A model generated the notes under the pieces. That model did no database searches. It was not told where the DNA came from and saw only the letters and a list, made by a program, of their open reading frames with translations. Below are positions 15,978-17,234 of a stretch of 17,234 bases of DNA, piece by piece. Positions within the stretch are counted from its first letter, which is position 1, and every line of letters starts with the position of its first letter. The position numbers and the translations under genes were made by a program. Origin of the DNA: JBDTSW01 sp039930945 (GTDB lineage Bacteria; Actinomycetota; Thermoleophilia; Solirubrobacterales; 70-9); the NCBI GenBank assembly GCA_039930945.1, contig JBDTSW010000043.1:1-17234 (forward strand), in the 5' to 3' direction.

Positions 15978-17234
15978 TCAGGCCTCGGCGGACGGCAGGG
16001 AGACGGTGAAGCGCGCCCCGCCCGAGGCCGAGCTGCCGATCTCGACCTCGCCGCCGTGAGAGCGGGCCACGGCCTGGACGATCGCCAGCCCGAGGCCGGT
16101 TCCGCAGTCCGCGACAAGATCCGCAGGGCCGCCGAGGCGGGCGAAGCGCTTAAACACGTGGTCGGCCCGATCGGCGGGGACACCGGGGCCGTCGTCGGTC
16201 ACCTCGAGCACGACGTCGCCGTTGCGCCGGGCCACGGTGAGCTCGATCGTCGAGCCCGGAGGCGTATGGCGCAGGCCGTTGTCGAGCAGGTTCACGGCGA
16301 GGCGGTGGAGCTCGTCCGGGTTGCCGTCCACGGCAAGATCGTCGTCGAAGTGAAGCTCGAGCAGGTGGCCGTCGGCGACAGGCCGCACCTCGGCGAACGC
16401 CGCCTCGGCGACCTCGCCCAGGTCGCACTGACGACGCGTGCCGGTGCGCCCGGCGTCGGCCCGGGCCAACAGCAAGAGGTCGGCGACCAGGCGGCGCATC
16501 CGCCGGGATGAGCTCAGCGCCGAGGCGACGATCTCGCCCTGCTCGCCGTCGCGCTCGGCCTCGGAGAGCTGTGAGTGCAGGAGCTCGAGGTTGGCGAGAA
16601 TGCTGGTCAACGGGGTCCGCAGCTCGTGTGAGGCGTCGGCGATGAACTCGCGCTGGGCCTGGATCATCTGCTCGGTCTCCGCGCGGGAGGCGTCGAGCTG
16701 GCGGAGCATCTGTTCGAGCGTGCGAGCCAGCTCGCCGATCTCGTCGTCGCGCTCGGGCTCGGGGATCCGCTGCGAGGGGTCGCGAGTGGAGGCGATCTCC
16801 CGAGCGGTGGTCGTCAGCGCCGCGATCGGGCGCATCGCGCGGCCGGCGACCGCGAGGCCGGCCAGCGCGGCCAGGATCGTGCCGCCGGCGACCCCTCCGA
16901 CGAGCAGTAGCCACAGCCGCCCGACGGTGGAGTCGAGGTCGTTGTGGTCGCGGGCGTACTGGACGAAGGCGGGAGGAACGCCGTCGTCGTTGACGATTGG
17001 CAGCGTCGCCACGTCGTAGCCTTGGTGGTGCTCGACCCCGGGGGAGGGAGGCCCGAGGTCGGGCGAGTCCGGCGTGCGCTTGATCGCCTGGCCGGTGGAG
17101 AAGACGATCTGCACCTCCGCGTCGTTGGCCATCGCCACCTGGGTCAGGCTGGGACCGAGCAGCTGCACCTGCCCGAACTCGGCCGCGGGCTGCAGCTCGA
17201 CCTCGAGCGCGAGCTCGCCGGCGGCTCCCCGCAG
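15978..17234 (-). CDS. Sensor histidine kinase, 5'-truncated by window edge
   Basis: This membrane sensor kinase belongs to a two-component system. The frame stays open to the window end, so the first transmembrane segment and true start lie beyond 17234; the GTG at 17166-17168 is internal. What remains is an extracytoplasmic sensor portion, a transmembrane helix (LWLLLVGGVAGG..., roughly 16850-16925), a HAMP linker with MRPIAALT and DEIGELARTLEQM, and a HisKA domain with ASHELRTPLT. Its phospho-accepting His codon is at 16626-16628. The HATPase domain carries the N box NLLDNGLRHTPPG, DDGPGVP, VFKRFARLG and GTGLGLAIV. All catalytic boxes are intact. The signal is unknown; the sensor part has no recognised motif. 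A response regulator gene is expected just beyond the right edge. It converges on the peptidase gene and looks unrelated to the housekeeping block. Confidence 0.93.
   Translation of the reverse strand: MRGAAGELALEVELQPAAEFGQVQLLGPSLTQVAMANDAEVQIVFSTGQAIKRTPDSPDLGPPSPGVEHHQGYDVATLPIVNDDGVPPAFVQYARDHNDLDSTVGRLWLLLVGGVAGGTILAALAGLAVAGRAMRPIAALTTTAREIASTRDPSQRIPEPERDDEIGELARTLEQMLRQLDASRAETEQMIQAQREFIADASHELRTPLTSILANLELLHSQLSEAERDGEQGEIVASALSSSRRMRRLVADLLLLARADAGRTGTRRQCDLGEVAEAAFAEVRPVADGHLLELHFDDDLAVDGNPDELHRLAVNLLDNGLRHTPPGSTIELTVARRNGDVVLEVTDDGPGVPADRADHVFKRFARLGGPADLVADCGTGLGLAIVQAVARSHGGEVEIGSSASGGARFTVSLPSAEA

Overview
The window is a GC-rich, strongly G/C-third-position, gene-dense stretch of bacterial chromosome. 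GTG and TTG starts are common, and translationally coupled 4-nt overlaps recur: GTGA at rbfA/nrnA, ATGA at truB/ribF, GTGA at M16/dapB, and possibly TTGA before ylxP. The gene content and order (infB-ylxP-rbfA-nrnA-truB-ribF-rpsO-pnp-M16 peptidase-dapB-amidase-dapA-rnj) point to Actinomycetota. The compact enzymes and a secreted fungalysin-like peptidase make a deep-branching lineage such as Thermoleophilia (Solirubrobacterales/Gaiellales) my best guess. That placement is inference from gene order and style, not from a marker-gene comparison.

Layout. 1-2127 holds the 3' part of infB, which runs off the left edge. 2183-5414 holds ylxP (DUF503), rbfA, nrnA (DHH/DHHA1), truB and ribF, tightly packed. 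5436-5705 is rpsO. 5706-5902 is a structured intergenic leader with two hairpins before pnp (5903-8158). 8168-12473 holds an M16 zinc peptidase, dapB, an amidase-signature enzyme and dapA. 12493-14160 is RNase J. After an 89-nt gap with a candidate promoter comes a secreted M36/M4-like metallopeptidase (14250-15779). 15780-15977 is a convergent intergenic region with stacked hairpins. 15978-17234, on the minus strand, is a sensor histidine kinase whose 5' end lies beyond the right edge. No gene-free stretch exceeds 300 bases. I see no tRNA, rRNA, CRISPR array, insertion sequence, attachment site or broken gene.

How the genes work together. The left half is translation and ribosome maturation (IF-2, RbfA, S15, TruB) plus flavin cofactor synthesis (RibF). 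RNA turnover is threaded through the block: NrnA for nanoRNA, PNPase for 3'-5' phosphorolysis, and RNase J for 5'-3' exonuclease/endonuclease activity. DapA and DapB perform the first two committed steps toward diaminopimelate and lysine. The order closely parallels the Bacillus subtilis infB-ylxP-rbfA-truB-ribC-rpsO-pnpA-...-mlpA-...-dapA-rnjB region, so most of the window is an ancient conserved superoperon rather than an accessory island.

No obviously novel defence or mobile system is present. The observations most worth a second look are regulatory and architectural. They are hairpins at the 5' end of the putative rpsO transcript and in the pnp leader, a recurring TGN-TANNTT promoter-like motif, a probably leaderless rbfA, unusually short TruB, RibF and DapB proteins, and an amidase inserted between dapB and dapA.
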